Positions 20,963 through 32,427 of a stretch of 64,000 bases of DNA are shown one piece after another. The number at the start of each line of letters is the position of its first letter. The stretch's first letter is position 1. The position numbers and the translations under genes are program-made. Location: assembly GCA_026168455.1 (NCBI GenBank), contig CM047431.1:10451703-10515702 (forward strand), written 5' to 3'. The DNA is from Theocolax elegans (taxonomy: Eukaryota > Arthropoda > Insecta > Hymenoptera > Cerocephalidae). The notes under the pieces were generated by a model. It had not been told where the DNA came from. It saw nothing but the letters and a program-made list of their open reading frames with translations, and did not search any database.

Positions 20963-23900
20963 CACGTCTAGTTCAAGGTCAAATGAAGGTCAAACTGTTG
21001 AAATCGATTCCTACGGGTTTTTTGACCCCGGATTCTGAAGGATCGGGGAATTTCTATTATAAAGAACGGATGACTTATGTGATGTAGTATTACAAGTAAT
21101 ATCGTAAGCCGCTATTTTTTTGTGCCTGTCCCCAGGGCACCTCCACGTGGTGACGGCGGGCAACGGGTCACCGGCGAAGACCCTGGGTGAAGGCGTTAAA
21201 GCCGTTATAGCAGGCCAAAAAATGTGCCTTACGATGCAGGGGCTGGAAAACCCAGTATCGGCGATTGGTTAGGGTGAGCAAGCGGGCCGGCAATCGTCGT
21301 CATCATGCGACCGCAAGTTTAATGCTACAAGTTCGAAAATTACTCCATGTCATCAGCGGTTACAACATTTTTGTATGGTTTGTGCGAAATATGTTTTGAA
21401 GAACAAAGGAAGGAATTTTAATGATGAATTGGAGAAATTTTACAAAAAGTGTATTAATATTGATGCAAGTGACAGCAGTTCTGGGACTCCAACAATATTA
21501 TGTGTCACGTGCTCATTGCGAATTGCAGGAACAAAAAAACACTTATGCTTCACCTACAATCTGGCGAGAGCCTGTTGACCATGACACTGATTGTTATTTC
21601 TGCTTGACCAATACATCTGGGTATAATGCAAAGAATAGTTTCGCCATATCTTATGCAACTGTTCAATCGGTAACTCATCCTGTTTTGGTCAGCAATGAAC
21701 AACATGAAAAACAACATCAAATGTCAATAGACGAAATTTCTCAAATAGAAAGTTACGATACTGACACACGAATGTCATTTGAAGAATTTGAAAATCAGCA
21801 AAGCGCCTAATTGAATGAATCGCTAGAATTTGAAGATGTTCAAGAAGGGAATACCCATGGTTTTAATCAAGACGAGCTAAGTGACTTGGTTCGAGATGCA
21901 GGTCTTTCGAAAGAAATTTCCGAACTCTTAGCTTCAAGATTAAAAGAAAAAAATTGTTTATCTCCAGGTACTAAAGTGAGTTTCTATCGTGATCGAGATC
22001 GACCATTTCGAAATTTTTTCTCAAAAGCATATGGTTTGGTTTAGAGTAATGATGTTGCAGGACTAATAAATGAATATGGATGTTGTGAATATATAGCTAG
22101 TGGATAGCGTCTTTTTATTGATTCATCGGTGAGAAGTTTGAAAGCTGTATTACTTCACAATGCGAATAAATTTGCTCCTATACCAGTTGGACACTCAGTA
22201 ATTTTAAAAGAAGAATACAATAATCTTCTTTTTCTACTTGAAAAATTGAAGTATGATACTTATAAGTGGCAATTAGTTGGAGATTTTAAAATAACAAGTA
22301 TTTTATTAGGTCAACAAAGTTGAAACACTAAGTATCCATGTTTTGTTTGCGAGTGACAGTCGTGATCGGGATCAACATTATGTAAAAAAAGATTGGCCTC
22401 TTCGTCAGGAATTAACTCCAGGATCGAAGAACATAGTTAAAGAGAGTCTCATTCCTAGTCATAAAGTCATCTTTCCACCTTTACATATCAAACTTGGCTT
22501 ATTTAAACAACTAATCAAAGCAATGAAGGTGTTAGAAAGTGATGCTTTTATGTATCTATTCGAGAAATTTCCCAGTATTTCTGAAGCAAAAATCAAGGAA
22601 GGTATTTTTAATGGTTCCCAAATAAGAGAAGTGTTGAAAGATGTAGAATTTGAAATGAGAATGACTACTAATGAAAGAGAAGCTTGGAATAGTTTCAAAG
22701 AAATTCAATCAAAATTTTTGGGAAATAACAAAGATCCGAATTATAAGAATATTGTTGACAATCTATTGAAAAACTATAAAAATATGGAATGCTTAATGAA
22801 TTTGAAGATTCATTTCCTGCATTCTCACATTGACTCCTTCCCAGAGAATCTGGGAAACTTAAGCGAGGAACAGAGTGAGAGATTCCACCAAGATTTGAAA
22901 GAATTCGAGAAAAGATATCAAGGTGTTTGGGATGTCAACATGATGTCAGACTATTGCTGGTCCTTAAAAAGAGATACATCAAATATTCACAAAAGAAAAT
23001 CTCTTCGTAGATCTTTTGCAAACAGGAGAACACGTTATGCGTGAATTTTGAATTTTTATAATTGAACTATTCACTGCAATACGGATTCCAAATTTATTTG
23101 AAACGAGTTGATTTATTCACAAAAGATCTACGGAGAGATCTATCTAGTATCTATCCACTATTAATCTACTTTTTATTTTTTATAGTGTATATGTCTTGTA
23201 AAGATATTTTTTACATTAAAGATTGGCAATATCAAATTTAAACCATAACAATGTTAGCAGGAAGTGTGCAGACTATATGAAGCATTAGTGTAAATAAGTA
23301 GGTCCATATGCCTCTCCTGCTTTAAGAGAACCAAATATTTTCTTGATGTCACGTTGAAAAAAAGATAAGACCGTATCTGAATGTGAAATGGTCCGTTCTT
23401 CACATAATATGGCCACAATTGAAAAGAGTGCATATTTTTAATTAATTTTTTGCCCTATTCCCGATTTTTTGCTCTAATGGCGTCCGAGTTGGGGTGACGA
23501 TACTACCTTAATATTACGCTGGGGCAGTCATCGGTGCAACTTAGGAACTAAAATACTTACAGGAATAACCCAAATGGCTATTTATTAACTAATTTTTTTC
23601 TAACTTTCTACACTAGTCCTGACGTTATTGCTGCAGATACGGTGGAACGTCAATATATTTCACTAGCATAACCTTCGCAAATAACTTTAACTAAAACCAA
23701 CTTATAGGAGTTCAACAAACGAGATAACTTTTTGCTTTTATTCTGAACCTGTGCTGATTTTTTTATACAATCATGCCCTAGATATGGCGTTATGATCTTA
23801 GTTTCCAAGTTACGTAACGAGACTGTACTGTCGCAATATCAAGAACGTACTAACCCATCTAGGGCACGATTGCAGCAAAAAAATTCGTGCAATTGCAGAA

Positions 23901-24226
23901 AGTCATTAAAAAATTAGCAAAAAATTGCTATTTCGATAATTTCTTTAAGTTGTGTAGTTCCTAAGCTATACCGTTAGCTACACTGACATAATATTACAAT
24001 GGTGCAGCCACCATAACTTAGTGAACATCACTGAAGCAAAAAAAACAGGATAAGGGTAAAAATTAGCAAAAAATTAGTAAAAAAATATGGTTTATTTTAA
24101 ATTGTGGCCATATGATGAAGCTGCGCTAATGTAATAGAAATCTGCTCTTTTAGAATACGGTGTCAAAGAACCCGTAGAAATCGATTTCGACGATTCGACC
24201 TTCGTTTAACCTCGAACTAGACGTTC
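20963..24226. mobile_element. DNA transposon with roughly 95-bp imperfect inverted ends around a transposase-like gene
   Basis: The left end starts CGTCTAGTTCAAGGTCAAAT (about 20963). The right end, read in reverse complement from about 24226, starts CGTCTAGTTCGAGGTTAAAC. Both continue in parallel through GAAATCGATT, CTACGGGTT and TTTCTATTA for about 95 bp. Between them lies one recognisable gene, the decayed ORF at 21340-23044. A GC-rich unassigned block (21105-21340) follows the left end. From 23050 to 24110 there is non-coding sequence with repeated TTAGCAAAAAATTAG-like words. Confidence 0.6.
21340..23044 (+). pseudogene. Transposase-like gene of a multicopy arthropod family, decayed
   Basis: Several open blocks in shifting frames share one direction. 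An N-terminal region has paired cysteines (CVTCSLRI; later DCYFCLTNTSGYN). A central region has RSLKAVLLHN, then VGDFKITSILLGQQS followed by a CFVC-type pair. A 233-codon open block starting in the spacer (22343-23044) carries GSKNIVKESL, PPLHIKLGLF, SERFHQD and DVNMMSDYCW. The GDFK aspartate, a CxxC insertion and a late acidic ERFHQ motif suggest an RNase-H-fold (DDE) transposase with a zinc insertion; that is inference. A second copy is at 38723-39815 on the minus strand, and this copy sits between inverted ends, which supports a transposon origin. At least four stops or frameshifts. Confidence 0.6.
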
Positions 24227-24348
24227 GAAATAACATAAAGTAAAATATACAGAAATAACGCAGATAACGCAGGCGACTGTTTATAAATTAGAAACATTGA
24301 ACAAAACAAATAACAATTTAAGATCGCTGGTAGATATTTATGCGTTGG

Positions 24349-25035
24349 TTAATACTCTGTATCACTGATTTCACTGATTTGGGGACGGAATAAGTTTTTG
24401 TTTTCCACCCTTTCTTTCCACGCTATGGAGTCAAGACTAAACAGAAGATTGAAAACAAATGACTTAAAGCCGTTGAGATGGGATGATTCGAATGATGTAA
24501 ATGGAAGCAAATTTATCTGTTTGGTGGCAGTGTTGACGCACCATCTGTGGAGAGATTCAGTGCGAGGTGGTTGGTAAGTCAGTGGTTTAGGAGGGTGGCG
24601 AGATGAAATGCGTTGTTCAATTGAGTTGTTGATTTTAATGAAGTGATCTGATAGGTAATGGGGTGAGTCATGCGCCAAAATACTAAATGATAATGAACTG
24701 ATGAAAAACAGGCGTTTCGACTCCACCGATAACCAGCGCAGCTTCAGTCTATAGGGCGTCACATGATCGAATCTACGTAAATTACACCTCACAAATCTAA
24801 CATAGGCGTTAAGCAGTCTCTGGAGTTACAAGTTTCTAGTCTGGTCTAAGTCATTATACACTGCGCAAGCGTAGTCACAGTAAAGCATAATTAGTACTTT
24901 GACGAGATATTTACGGGCGTTCCTAGAGAATACCCGCTTATGATAACGCAGCGAACGTAAAATCCATGTGATTACGCGCCACCTCGCGGTGTCGGTAATG
25001 CTGGCATCTTTCGACAAGTGGATTGAATCCACCTT
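24349..25035 (-). pseudogene. LINE ORF2 C-terminal fragment (jockey-like)
   Basis: Two minus-strand blocks adjoin. 25032-24826 has FSRNARKYLVKVLIMLYCDYA and DLDQTRNL. 24792-24349 has NLRRFDHVTPYRLKLRWL, then FSILAHDSPHYLSDHF, then PLTYQPPRTESLHRW. This is the typical post-RT region of insect jockey-type LINEs up to the natural C-terminus. The two blocks are separated by a stop or short frameshift. The RT core is missing. Confidence 0.8.
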
Positions 25036-25126
25036 GTCACAAATTGTGAGGTAATGATTTGTAATCGTATGATTTGAGTAATGAAATGAGCAACGTCGAG
25101 CCGGTTAAATGGTCGTTATTAGCTGC

Positions 25127-25290
25127 GAATAATAAATTAGGTGAAGACATGCTAGATAAACGATTGCGATGAAATATGGGAAATAAATTAGATGATGACA
25201 TGCTAAATGAATTGGTGTAGTGAGCAATGAAAAATGGACTAGGTGATGAAATGCTAGATAGATGGTTGTTAGGAGAACGATACAACCGAT
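25127..25290. repeat. Degenerate tandem repeat, three units of about 54 bp
   Basis: Units share AAATTAGGTGAAGACATGCTAG / AAATTAGATGATGACATGC / ACTAGGTGATGAAATGC followed by TAGATAR-GATTG-like words. Both apparent minus-strand ORFs here are readings of the repeat. Confidence 0.65.
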
Positions 25291-25319
25291 TGGTAGAATA
25301 AGAACATGCAGCAATGTAA

Positions 25320-25720
25320 TTGCAATGTAATAAATAATTAATAAATCAAAATTAATAAAATTTATAATTTTATTTAAAGATTTTTTTATTTTTCAAAATA
25401 TACATATTCTGAAATTGAAATACGACTAAAATTAACTAAGTTGCAAATTTATATTGTTTATAGTTAATAATAATAAAATTTGAAATTATACAGTATATTA
25501 TAATATTATAATATATAATTATACATGATATATATATAAAAAATATATGTGAGAAAAGTGATAAAAAATAAATAAGTATTTGATCAACAAATTAAAGTAA
25601 AATGAATTCAAATTAAAATTAAGATTGTTTTTCACGTTTGTTAATTATTATATTAATATAAGATTCAGATTTTGAAAACTACTGTAAATTAATATAAAGA
25701 CAGAGAGGTTGACGACCCTG
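25320..25720. other. AT-rich stretch, no gene
   Basis: Very AT-rich with TA runs near 25500-25550. No coding or repeat structure supported. Confidence 0.6.
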
Positions 25721-25785
25721 TGCCAAAATTATATGAAACAACAAAGAAGATAATGAGAAGAGAGGGAAACCGAAAACTCCAGCTG

Positions 25786-26405
25786 TAGGTGTGAAGAAGG
25801 TGGGAGAGTAGTCCCCACCTCTAACCAAAGGTACAAAACCAACCGTCTCGCTGTCGAAATCAGCATTCGCCTCGAGCTGTAAGGCGAGGAAGGAAGCACC
25901 CTCCTCGCCACTTATAGAAATGAATAAATTTTGTGAGTTTAATTAAACAGCTAGAGGTGTGATGTTCATTTAAAGGTACTTGGACAAGATGGAATGCTGG
26001 AATCATTCCAATCTTTACCCAAGTCCTTTTATCCTTTAAAGCCAATTCCTTAGAATACATTCGGACGAAAAGGAGCGCTAGATTCGCTTTTTATTCTACC
26101 CGAATTATTCTAATTTTCCTTTTTTCCATAGAAAAATACTCAGATGATGTGGAATACTGGATTTATTCCAACATCTACCTGATTTTTTCACATAATATAT
26201 TCACCAAAGAGTTTATTGGGCGAGGCCGAACGCTGGATTCGTTCGAACCTCTATCCAACCTCTTATTCCATTAAAATATCCAGAAATCGTTCTGGGATGA
26301 GAAGAAACACTGGATTTGTTTCTAATCTACCCCAGACGTTTTCAATTCATACATTTATTACGGTCCTGCTAAAAATAAATGTATTTTTATGTAAGGGATA
26401 AAAAT
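25786..26405. repeat. Tandem array of two-tier hairpins with covarying stems
   Basis: Five units at 25978-26024, 26059-26105, 26138-26184, 26214-26260 and 26291-26336, each about 47 bp with a 76-81 bp period, share one layout. An outer stem of 4-6 bp is followed by a purine-rich loop, an inner stem, a loop around CTGGATT, the inner stem's complement, a TCTA-type spacer and the outer complement. Inner stems differ: GGAAT/ATTCC (units 1 and 3), AGCG/CGCT, CGAAC/GTTCG, GAAAC/GTTTC. Outer stems also differ: ACTTGG, ATTCGG, TCAG, TTGG and TCTGGG, each with its complement. A diverged relative (GGTGGG/CCCACC, then TCTA) lies near 25786-25828, and another hairpin (TATTTTTAT/ATAAAAATA) at about 26381-26405. 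No protein-coding explanation. Confidence 0.75.
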
Positions 26406-26529
26406 AAGCCCGTTACACAGGTAAAGGGTCACTAATCAGGAAGAGCTCAAGCCATGCGTATGAAGAGCCTGAGAATATGACCGCATGATGAGTCGGTTCA
26501 GAGTCAATGATTGATAAATTTAGGGCTAT

Positions 26530-27010
26530 TATATTTACCCTCATCATGTCTACCATGGTACTCGAGGACTTCATATAGATGTTGCAATCCCCATTGTTGA
26601 CAGCAAAACCATGAGAAGGAAGAATATCAGATAGTAGATCAAATAATGTAAAGGGATAAGCTGCTGTTGGCCCTTTGTAGACAATGCTCAGAATCAGCGT
26701 GGTCGATCTGCCAATAATTTGGAATCAGAGAACAATTTGTTAGAATGAGCGAGCACATTGACTTTGTATTCGTCTCTCATGTAAGCAGCCGCACACAGCC
26801 CCCCCCCCCCCCACTCTCCTTACCCACACGATCAAGTCTGTAAAGAGTGTAGCCTGGCAATGTTACTATATCAGAGGAGTCCGATTCAGTTAAAAAGGTC
26901 TCTGTGAGTGCAATCACATCATAGGCTTGTGAACAAATTAAGGCTTCTATAGGTGAGGAGTGTGTTTTGAGTCTGTTAATGTTGAGATGAATGATAGAGA
27001 AGGAATGTGT
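26530..27010 (-). pseudogene. LINE endonuclease region, broken at a homopolymer
   Basis: The minus strand is open from about 27005 down to 26812 with IIHLNINRLK, then YDVIALTETFLTE and LPGYTLYRLDR, the N-terminal motifs of the APE-type endonuclease. A run of C (G on this strand) near 26800-26810 breaks the frame. Weak similarity continues in another frame to about 26550. It directly follows the ORF1 region of the same LINE. Confidence 0.7.
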
Positions 27011-27253
27011 GTGTGAATGTGAGTGTGATAGAGACGTCTGACCAGCTGCCCCTCATAAGGAAGGAAGTACAGGATTTAACGATAGAGGATTTGACGGTAG
27101 AGAGAGGAGTTCAGCATCGGAGTTGATACGGATCAATGCTCCTTTTTTCTCCTTACGCATATAAACGACATAATTTTTAATAACCGGGCGCAAGTAGCCT
27201 AACTCCTTTGCTTTACGCAGGGATTTCGTCCAAAGATCGTGTACCGTCTTCGG

Positions 27254-28277
27254 TCACAGTGGCCTAATAAATAAGGAAGACTCTCCTCCCGTTCCGAAAA
27301 TATTTGAAGCTGTCGCACCCTTTAAAAGATGAGCTATTTCCATGATTAGGTCTCTGACCGCAGGTGAAGTGACCTTACAAATTAATCCCCTGGTCGAGGA
27401 GGGAACGGATGTCTCATTTACCGTTAGGATCAAATTACTTGGGCGCGACGACCATGGACGGATCTCGACAACGTAAGGCGCGACTAACGGAAGTTTGATG
27501 TATTTAATAATAGTTTCAATTAAATTTACATCGGTTGTAGTAGAGTTAATTGGTAGACCTGTGAGCAAAATATCGCAAGAGTCTTTATCCAAGTCACCAA
27601 TACCGTCCACAGCCTTTTTCGCTGAAGAATTTCCGTTATCTAGGAGTTTATTTACATTTTCCTCAAGTCGCTCAACCCGAGCCCCTACCTCACCAAAACG
27701 ATCGTTCGTGTAAATCTCAAGACTGTCGACACGTTTGCGCAATACGTGGAGTTCGGCATTAATCGAATCAAGCTTGGAATCCACTTCATCATTCTTGTTT
27801 TCCACTTTTTTTACTAATTGCACAATAGCGCTCTCAAAGCTAACAAACTAGGCTGGAAGAGCGTCCGCCATCGCAACGGTTTGACGAGAGCTGCCCCGCC
27901 GATCCGCATTGGGAGCAGGAGGTGTGGTCGCATGAGGTTGCTTCGCAACCTGAACCAATGATGGCGACGGAGGCGAGGCTAGGCGCTTCGCGCATGACAT
28001 GGTGGGGAGAGTTACGAGAGACTCCGCGGCTGTCCCGCTCGCTGCCGCGCTTACAATTTGCGACCCGGTAGGTGCTACCCCCGCCCGACCTAAATCAATA
28101 CCAACGCACGAGGTTATAGATGTACGCACCAAATGACAGCAACGCCGTATATTGGATTCTGGCATTTTCAAAACACAATGAAAGTGCGTTATGTTGTTAC
28201 ACGTCGGGCTATGCCTCCGAATAATCCTTCCTAGTGATACACACTTTACAGACAGAGCAGCTTTTCGCAGTAGCCAT
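27254..28277 (-). pseudogene. LINE ORF1 (PHD-like finger, coiled coil), broken
   Basis: The minus strand starts at ATG 28277 with MATAKSCSVCKVC, a Cys pair. After a frameshift comes a His/Cys stretch (FHCV-type) consistent with a PHD-like zinc finger, as found in ORF1 of some insect LINEs. A Ser/Thr/Pro-rich linker follows (28171-27848). The C-terminal part (27823-27254, 189 codons open) begins with a heptad-like coiled coil (LDSINAELHVLRKRVDSLE) and continues into a small RNA-binding-like domain (DILLTGLPINST). Such proteins coat LINE RNA. Sequence upstream to about 28395 (GTGACGTCAC) is probably its 5' untranslated region. Confidence 0.65.
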
Positions 28278-28395
28278 TACACACCTGTACAGTTGTAACG
28301 AGGTGGCACAGATGATATGTGTGACGTCACGTCGAGACGATAATCGGAGGTAGTTAGCGGCGAGATGAGTGAAGGGGAGCGGAGACGCCTGCGGT

Positions 28396-29369
28396 TCAGT
28401 TAGATAGATCAGACACTGTAAGACGAATTGGCGGGTATCGTGGTAGATACCTGGCCAATAGTAGTCTCTTGCAACACGTTCGTAGGTTTTTTCGACCCCC
28501 CTTATGACCCATAGATGGGTGGAAATGGGAGTATACTAAAACTCGGTTCCTCTGCTCTAAGGGCAGAACAATGCGCCACCCTTCTTCTCGTTCTGTTACA
28601 GAGTCCAGGAGTTTATAGCATATCATCCTCAATTTTTCACAGCGGAAATCTTTGAGGACATGAGCGTACGTCGTTTAATCTTGCCATGTACCATAGATCC
28701 GTAATTACTTCCAATGAGGCTGACGGCATGAGAAAGCGCGTCAGGGACGTAGTGTAAGGCTCCTTTCTTATGCACTATTTCAAAGCCCCATTGCTGCAAT
28801 TTAAGTATCCATCGTGCCAACTCAACCGATCGCTTCTTGAGATTTTTGAGCTATTTGCCGTAAACCGATAGGCTTTGATATATGGTCTCAATCTCTTAAT
28901 AACCCATATAAGGGCCAAGCATTCTTTTTCTGTTGCGATGTAATTACATTCAGCATGATTTAATAGTCGGCTGACGTAGACAATTGGATGCTCTAAAACC
29001 CTAGTCGTCGAGTTGCATCTATACCACACCTATTGCCAAGTTACTTGCGTCACTTTGGACGGTAAATGGCTTAGAAAAGTCTGGATGGGCCAGTAGAGGC
29101 GCTTCAGCTAACACAACTCTAAGCTGACGAAACGCCTCTTCCTGCTCCTCGACCCATTCCCAATGCTGGTCTTTACGCAACAACTTGGTAAGGAGAGCCT
29201 TAATATCAGCCTCTCGATTGATGAATGAAGAATACCAGCCTACCATCCCGAAAAAGGATTTTAGGTGTTCGACATTACGAGAAGTGAGGTAATTAAGGAC
29301 CGGGGCAACTCGTTCCTCATCAAGGCACAAGCCGAAAATTGGACAACTAAAACCTCGGAAAGAGAACAA
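28396..29369 (-). pseudogene. Ty3/gypsy pol fragment: RT connection, RNase H, integrase zinc finger
   Basis: Minus-strand blocks in order from 29369: SFFGMVGWYSSFINREAD (thumb/connection), PFTVQSDASNLAIGVV (RNase H start), EHPIVYVSRLLNHAE, ECLALIWVIKRLRPYI, GALHYVPDALSH, then VLPLEQRNRVLVYSHFHPSM with GHKGGRK (integrase zinc finger histidines) to about 28400. Several frame changes and stops separate the blocks, and RT palm and integrase core are missing. The family differs from the elements at 1-2824 and 44.6-54.7 kb. The gag remnant at 30447-32427 on the same strand may belong to the same element. Confidence 0.8.
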
Positions 29370-29391
29370 GGTTATCCGAAAAAACCACCAT

Positions 29392-29592
29392 CCCCACCAT
29401 ATAGAGGAAACTTCAATTTAAACCAGTAATACTCACGAAGGGCAAGGGACATATGCCCCAGGGATAAAGTAAAAGAACCCTGTTTCAGATGTGGAAAAAT
29501 GGGACATTGGGTAGCAGAATGCTTAGAACCAAGAAAATGTTTTGGTTGTGGCCAAACAGGGGTAAGCAGTAAATATTGCGAAAAATGCTAAA
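29392..29592 (+). pseudogene. Retrotransposon gag fragment with zinc knuckle, opposite strand
   Basis: On the plus strand a CCHC knuckle is clear: CFRCGKMGHWVAEC, the spacing CX2CX4HX4C. It is followed by a degraded second one (CFGCGQTGVSSKYC) lacking the histidine. Upstream is a basic/aromatic run (PPSPPYRGNFN). Flanking sequence on both sides is a minus-strand Ty3 element, so this is an inserted or recombined piece of another element. Confidence 0.7.
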
Positions 29593-30446
29593 ATAATCAG
29601 GGAAACTTCAATCAGAGGAAATAGAGGAATAATAATTAATTTCTGTGAATCAAAAATAGAGCGAAACAGTAAGAACACACGAAAACTGACTTACGTCACA
29701 ACTTATCACCACAGACACAGATACACGTCAATGCATGAGACGCAATCTGGTGAGGGAAAGATGACCAGCCAGGCTTATATGGAAGGCTGCCAAAATGGGA
29801 AAGCCGCCCCACTACTGCCAGAATTTAATAAAACTCGCTGTGCTCGTACTTTCACCAGCATTCCGCCGACTCCGATGGTGACAAGAAGGCGTCTCCGCGT
29901 TTTAATATGCCCCTATATAGATGACACATCTATATAGGTGGTTCTGAAATATAAATTTATATGTATTTCCAGAAAAAACATAATGTTAAATAAAATTATT
30001 CTGTAATTGAACTCAAACAAATTATTTAACTTTCTTATCTTAGCATTTGGATGGTGTATACATTATTTCTATGATCGTGATATGAGATGGACATGAGCGA
30101 TTTGTTTGCCTCTGCGTTTTTCCTCATGAGTGTTTCAAGATTAATTGATCAAACATCAGCAGGCTTCATCATCGAACAATAAAGTTGGAATACTTAAAAA
30201 CCTTGCAACTAACACCTGCGAACTATCTCATACGGTAAGATGGGAATTGAAGATTTGTTTCTTCAACGATCTTCCTCACCGAGATAAAGTATCAGGCATT
30301 AGAATTTAAAATTTATAAGAATTGACTATAAATAAATTGCTCACTCGCTAATGTGTTGTTCGATGGGAAGTCATTCTCTACCCCACACTCATCAGTGAGT
30401 AAACTCAACAATTCTAAAAAAATAATTTATCAATTGTTGAATTTTA
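29593..30446. other. Unassigned sequence between gag and pol pieces
   Basis: No convincing coding region. A short stretch (CTATATAGATGACACATCTATATAG, about 29912-29936) is a perfect small inverted repeat. Confidence 0.5.
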
Positions 30447-32427
30447 TTATGTGATCAAATTGAAGTACCTACGATAATCTGGCCTCATCAGCAAGTAGCC
30501 AATCTTTAATTGTTGTTCTAATGAGGGAGGGCATTTCAATCTGTTCACGATCACTCTGAAACAGTTCAAGAACGGCGTAGCCTTTTCTCCCTTATTTTGT
30601 GTTCTTGATCGAAGTTCTATGAGTAAATCTTCGTCATTTATGATACTGCCATACTCATTGAGGAAGCCAATCTCGAAGAAATGACTGAACTGTTCTATAC
30701 CAGAGCAGGGCTGATTTTGAGAACACATTGGGCAGGGCACTAAACATCCGGCGATCTGGGAACTCGTTGTTATTTCTGAAGTCGTGCACACGGTTCAGAA
30801 ATTCTTCCGCGTCCTTTTTGGTCTCACCACCAAAGGACATGTTCCAGATACGCAGCTCTCGTGCGCACACAGTCCGATCGTGCGTTCGATTACCGTCTTC
30901 ACGATACCTTGACCTGGCCTCGTAGGAGTCTCTTCCAAACGGTCATCTCCTCTATCCGTCCGGGAACTCTTAGATCTACTGGTCGAAGAATTCCTATTCT
31001 TTTGTCGGCCTCGCGTCGTCCTTCGAGATTCGGATCTCCACCGAACAGGTTCACGATCGGTCTGATAACCATCGAACGTATCCGTCTGTGTACACTGGTC
31101 GCATGTGGTCACTGCACGCTTTTCTCGAGGCATTTCTCTGTGTCTGTCCGATTTCTCTCTAGGATTATGCTCCAAAGCCTCTGGTTGAGCTCAGTTGTCG
31201 AGTTTATGGCTGCACTGACGTTTATGAGTACGTCTCTTCTTACAGTTCTCACGACTCTATTCACTGAAAGGTGGTATCGTGGCTTTCTGTTAGGAGTTGC
31301 GTATTCACGGCTGTCTCTTCTATCTTGCCCTTCGCAAGTCTTAGAAGAGGTGTCTCGACGTCTTCATTCAATCATCGGTTTTTCGTGAAATTGAATGGTA
31401 ACGTCGTTAAGAAGGTCAATATCCATTCCTGTCATCAACATATTAACATTTGGTTGCGTTGGCCTCGGATTAACTGTTGTCGTATTGTCTAAAGGTGTAT
31501 CCTCGTGACGTACGAAGGTCGGCTTCCGCCTGCGAACACATATCATAATATTGTGTTGACACTTCACTCTCTTCAGTGCCAAGGTGTCCGCTGTTTCTCT
31601 TATCTCCAGTTGGTAGGTAATGTACAGGTACATAAAACTCTCACAGGTGAGCAGTCGTCTCGGTGATAACCGTCGATGTAGTGCAGCCACAGAAACAGGA
31701 ACATAAGAAATTGCTGCCGTAGTCATGTTCGCTGCCGGTACCCCACCAAACCGTTTGAATATAGCACCTGTTGATGCTAATCCTGGACTTTATGCAATGC
31801 TCATTGGCGAGTTTCTAGATAGACCACCTGATGACTGAGCTCCATCTTCTTCAAGAATGGGTGCTCTGTCACTAGCACCCTTTCGCGATCCGACATCTCG
31901 GACTCGCAGGAGACTTCCGTTTCTGATGAGACCACACTCCTTTTTCTGGAACGGAGTTTCCTAATTTTCCAAAGTTCCTGATATACTAGAAGTTTAAATG
32001 CAGGCTCTGCCCTTACATTTTCATCGTACTCTGGGAACTATGGAATCTCCAGATTAATATCTATACATTTAATCTAGTGACGCAAAAGGCATTCGCGGCA
32101 CTACCCCTCTTCGCCATTTGCATTTAAACTCAAATATTCCAACTGGGCATATACTGCCTCAATTGGAAGTTTCTTCGTTTCCCTAGCTAAGCGTGATAGC
32201 CATACTACTAGCCATTATTTTTTGACTAGCAGCAGCCGACGTGATACTTTGGCAGAAGTACTCTCAAACGGAATTTCAGATGAAAACCCTAATGTTTCAA
32301 ATACTTCGGAAGTATCGAATATACAATTGGAAATTATTTTATTGGACTCACCATAATAATTACTCCCAACAAGTAAAAAAAAATTTGGCGTCAGCTTATT
32401 TACAATAAATTGTAAATTTGCATTCAC
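30447..32427 (-). pseudogene. gag: Ty3/gypsy gag remnant
   Basis: Reading the minus strand from about 32427, diverged blocks run through an Arg/Ser-rich middle (about 31175-30870, with CDQCTQTD and long basic runs). They lead into a capsid-like region: WNMSFGGETKKDAEEFLNRV, then SALLWYRTVQSFLRDWLP, ELRSRTQNKGEKATPFL and RLKCPPSLEQQLKIGYL. The last blocks are typical Ty3 capsid motifs. Several stops and frameshifts are present. Blocks above 31726 are assigned by position and weak similarity only. Confidence 0.65.

Noticed and set aside
25037..25314. Two overlapping minus-strand ORFs of 82 and 69 codons
   Set aside because: Both are translations of a 54-bp tandem repeat in different frames.
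26900..27060. CA/TG-rich stretch as a regulatory microsatellite
   Set aside because: It is the codon pattern of the LINE endonuclease N-terminus and ORF1-ORF2 junction on the minus strand.
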